The notes beneath the pieces were generated by a model that was given only the letters and a program-made list of their open reading frames with translations, did no database searches and had not been told where the DNA came from. A stretch of DNA of 64,000 nt. Source: Paenibacillus sp. (lineage in GTDB: Bacteria > Bacillota > Bacilli > Paenibacillales > Paenibacillaceae). Position 1 is the stretch's first letter, and each line of letters opens with the position of its first letter. Positions 61,962 through 64,000 of the stretch are shown here, one piece after another. The position numbers were made by a program, and so were the translations under genes. The DNA lies in assembly GCA_017512705.1 (NCBI GenBank), contig JAFWEX010000008.1, positions 1-64,000 on the forward strand. Reading direction: 5' to 3'.

Positions 61962-63456
61962 ATGGACAAAAGAAGCAGCCATAGGATTTATTCCTGTTTT
62001 AATTATTTTTCTTGCTTTTATCGGTGTGAATGTGGCTCCGATCCTGATCGCTGCATTGCTTGTGGGTGGTTTGTTATTCATGATGCAGATGCGCGGTGGA
62101 ATTACGGTAGGCGCTGGACAAGAACGTAAACGGAAGAAAAAAGGACCTTCCAAACTAACGTTCGAAGAAATCGGAGGTCAAGACAGTGCCAAACAGGAAT
62201 TAAGGGAAGCGCTTGATTTTTTGATCCGTCATGAAGAAATACAAAAGTTCGGAATTCGACCATTGAAAGGTATTTTGCTCACGGGTCCTCCAGGAACAGG
62301 GAAAACGCTGATGGCTAAAGCTGCTGCCCATTATACCGATTCCGTTTTCGTAGCGGCATCCGGCAGTGAGTTTGTTGAAATGTATGTGGGTGTGGGAGCC
62401 AGCAGAATCCGGGATTTGTTCAAAGATGCTAGAACACGTGCAGCCAAGGAAAATAAGGAAAATGCCATTATTTTTATCGATGAGATTGATGTCATCGGTG
62501 GTAAACGTGAAGGCGGACAGCAACGTGAGTATGATCAGACATTGAATCAGTTGCTCACGGAGATGGACGGGATTTATACATCTGATACTCCACGGATATT
62601 GCTTATCGCGGCTACCAACCGCAAAGAAATGCTGGATAGTGCGTTGACACGTCCAGGTCGCTTTGACCGTCATATTCAGGTGGATTTGCCAGACAAAAAG
62701 GGTAGAAAGCATATTCTGGAGCTGCACGCGGTGAACAAACCGCTGACGCAGGATGTGAATCTGGAAAAAACAGCGGAAGAGTCTTATGGATTCTCGGGTG
62801 CACAGTTGGAGAGCGTGATGAATGAGGCAGCTATTTATGCGATGCGTGAAGGTCTGCTCCACATTGAACAGCGTCACCTGTCACTTGCGATTGATAAAGT
62901 AATGATGGGTGAGAAAACCGATCGTGAGTCGAGTGTAGAAGAAAAGAAAAGAGTAGCTATTCATGAGCTGGGCCATGCCATTATGGCTGAGCTTGTGCGC
63001 CCGGGAAGTGTAAGCCAGGTTGCACTTAGTCCACGTGGACAGGCTCTTGGTTATGTACGTCACAACCCTCAACAGGAGCAGTTTTTGTACACTAAAAGGT
63101 TCCTGGAGGAGCAGATTATGATTGCCCTGGGTGGTGCGGCAGCAGAAGAGATGTACTACGGGGGTCGTTCCACGGGTTCACGCAATGACTTTGAGCAGGC
63201 GACCAATGTGGTTCAGACCATGATGGCATCTGGACTAACCTCTCTCGGGATCGTGAATATGGACATGGTGACTACGGAAGAGCTGATGCGTGAAAATAAA
63301 GTGATTCTGCAAGACTTGATGGAACAAACTAAACGCCAGCTTGAGGAGCAACGGACAATTTTCGACAATTCCCTTGATATTCTGATGCAAGAGGAAGTTT
63401 TGTCGGGAGAGCAATTTCGTTGTCAATTTCGTGACAGTGCACGTTTACCAGCATAA
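61954..63456 (+). CDS. Short FtsH-like AAA+ membrane metalloprotease
   Basis: 500 residues: two hydrophobic segments close together (about 10-27 and 28-45) with almost no external loop, then an AAA+ ATPase (Walker A GPPGTGKT 111-118, Walker B IIFIDEIDVIGG, SRH region ATNRKEMLDSALTRPGRFDR) and a zinc protease (HELGH at 337-341, later SRNDFEQAT with the third ligand). True FtsH has a long external domain of about 75 residues and the motif HEAGH. This is therefore a paralogue, not the housekeeping FtsH. It is coupled to the 175-residue partner. Confidence 0.9.
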   Translation: MPKWTKEAAIGFIPVLIIFLAFIGVNVAPILIAALLVGGLLFMMQMRGGITVGAGQERKRKKKGPSKLTFEEIGGQDSAKQELREALDFLIRHEEIQKFGIRPLKGILLTGPPGTGKTLMAKAAAHYTDSVFVAASGSEFVEMYVGVGASRIRDLFKDARTRAAKENKENAIIFIDEIDVIGGKREGGQQREYDQTLNQLLTEMDGIYTSDTPRILLIAATNRKEMLDSALTRPGRFDRHIQVDLPDKKGRKHILELHAVNKPLTQDVNLEKTAEESYGFSGAQLESVMNEAAIYAMREGLLHIEQRHLSLAIDKVMMGEKTDRESSVEEKKRVAIHELGHAIMAELVRPGSVSQVALSPRGQALGYVRHNPQQEQFLYTKRFLEEQIMIALGGAAAEEMYYGGRSTGSRNDFEQATNVVQTMMASGLTSLGIVNMDMVTTEELMRENKVILQDLMEQTKRQLEEQRTIFDNSLDILMQEEVLSGEQFRCQFRDSARLPA

Positions 63457-63479
63457 ATTCTTTATGCTGGTTATTTTTT
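63447..63479 (+). terminator. Terminator overlapping the FtsH-like stop
   Basis: A perfect 11-bp stem, ACCAGCATAAA with TTTATGCTGGT, then TATTTTTTTTT. The stem includes the stop codon. Confidence 0.9.
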
Positions 63480-63526
63480 TTTACATTTCAATCGTGCTAA
63501 GATATTATTAGTTGTTGGGTCGAAAT

Positions 63527-63554
63527 TTGTAATTTTCGGCGAACAGGGTACAAT
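63527..63554 (+). promoter_or_regulatory. Promoter of the 3-hydroxyacyl-CoA dehydrogenase gene
   Basis: TTGTAA (63527-63532), 16 bp, TACAAT (63549-63554). Confidence 0.6.
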
Positions 63555-63592
63555 AGAGAAATAGAGAAACCGAAAGGATGGAGAGCATAACC

Positions 63593-64000
63593 ATGTTTTT
63601 CAAAAAAATAGGAGTTGTCGGCGGCGGTACGATGGGGCAAGGTATTTCCCAGATGCTCGCAGCCAAAGGACTTGATGTACTTCTGGTGGAACATACCACG
63701 AAAAAACTCGATCATGCATATGACATGATTGAAACAAATTTGGATAAACAGCTCGAGAAATGGGCGATTACCAAAGCAGAGAAGAAACTGATTCTCTCCC
63801 GAATTACCAAAGTTGGACATTTGGCTGAACTGGGTTCTTGCGATATGGTCATTGAGACGATCTCGGAAGATCTGGAAGCCAAAAAAGCAGTATTTAACCA
63901 ATTGGATCAAGTATGTCCAAGCAATGTTATTCTGACAAGTAACACGTCCACGCTGAGTTTGACTGAGCTTGCAAGCTCAACCAAATATCCAGAGCGTGTT
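63593..64000 (+). CDS. 3-hydroxyacyl-CoA (3-hydroxybutyryl-CoA) dehydrogenase, 5' part
   Basis: The first 136 codons of a gene that runs off the window. KKIGVVGGGTMGQGISQMLA is the NAD-binding GxGxxG loop of this family, and SNTSTLSLTELAS is the catalytic Ser-Asn region. It oxidises 3-hydroxyacyl-CoA in butanoate metabolism or fatty acid oxidation. ATG at 63593 has GGAGAG 8 bases upstream. Confidence 0.93.
   Translation, partial: MFFKKIGVVGGGTMGQGISQMLAAKGLDVLLVEHTTKKLDHAYDMIETNLDKQLEKWAITKAEKKLILSRITKVGHLAELGSCDMVIETISEDLEAKKAVFNQLDQVCPSNVILTSNTSTLSLTELASSTKYPERV

Noticed and set aside
62200..62877. Open frame of 225 codons on the minus strand inside the FtsH-like gene
   Set aside because: It lies entirely within a well-supported AAA+ protease gene, without a ribosome site or recognisable domains.
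1..64000. CRISPR arrays, tRNA/rRNA genes, insertion sequences, prophage or restriction-modification genes
   Set aside because: None was seen: no regularly spaced direct repeats of CRISPR size, no transposase or integrase frames, and no cloverleaf candidates in the intergenic gaps, which were read individually.

Overview
The window is one chromosomal stretch of an endospore-forming Bacillota of the Paenibacillus type. The evidence is the gene order (cmk-plsC-rpsA-der-plsY-gpsA, spoIVA-hup-mtrB-hepS-menG-hepT-ndk-cheR-aroC-aroB-aroH-trpEDCFBA-hisC-tyrA, qcrABC-ypjA-ypjB, dapB-mgsA-bshB1-bshA-cca-birA-panBCD-dinG, rex), which matches the Bacillus subtilis trp/ser supra-operon neighbourhood with Paenibacillus-like departures. 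Other support is strong AGGAGG ribosome binding sites, frequent TTG/GTG starts and many hairpin-plus-T-run terminators. The species cannot be named from the sequence alone. I see no rRNA, tRNA, CRISPR array, insertion sequence or prophage.

Layout. 1-9.8 kb: tail of an unidentified gene, a PilZ protein (ypfA/motI type), a small membrane protein, cmk, plsC, an S1-like protein, der, plsY, gpsA, spoVIF, a 59-residue YphE-like protein, an orphan nucleotidyltransferase-like gene coupled to a 2Fe-2S ferredoxin, and a YphF-like lipoprotein. 10-16.1 kb: spoIVA, a three-gene sugar ABC importer, and hup. 16.3-22.5 kb: mtrB (TRAP), an unknown membrane-anchored protein, and heptaprenyl/menaquinone genes (hepS, menG, a UbiA-type prenyltransferase, a UbiX-type protein, a probable decayed mqnA, hepT), then ndk. 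22.5-35.1 kb: cheR, the shikimate genes aroC-aroB-aroH, trpEDCFBA, hisC and tyrA. 35.1-37.6 kb: a probable small RNA, an ECF sigma/anti-sigma pair and a histidine phosphatase. 37.9-46.5 kb: an unknown 372-residue protein, a gamma-carbonic-anhydrase-like protein, a 59-residue IDEAL protein, ypiF, the menaquinol:cytochrome c reductase qcrABC, ypjA, ypjB, a minus-strand YitT protein, a MazG-like protein and a TPR protein. 46.5-55.4 kb: dapB, mgsA, bacillithiol genes bshB1 and bshA, cca, birA, panBCD and a TPR protein. 55.5-64 kb: dinG, rex, an MTA/SAH-deaminase-type amidohydrolase, ypmB, an unusual short FtsH paralogue with a small membrane partner, and the start of a 3-hydroxyacyl-CoA dehydrogenase.

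How the parts connect. mtrB encodes TRAP with the RNA-contacting K37, K56 and R58 at the same numbers as in B. subtilis. Ten kilobases downstream, the trp operon leader carries twelve regularly spaced NAG triplets starting at the predicted transcription start, followed about 340 nt later by a strong terminator just before trpE. The regulator and its target RNA are therefore both visible. The leader is much longer than in B. subtilis and contains T-box-like sequence. The best candidate for something undescribed is a free-standing transcription unit at 35226-35345. It has a perfect consensus promoter, about 85 nt with a C/U-rich segment and a hairpin, then a strong terminator, and it lies where aroE follows tyrA in B. 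subtilis.
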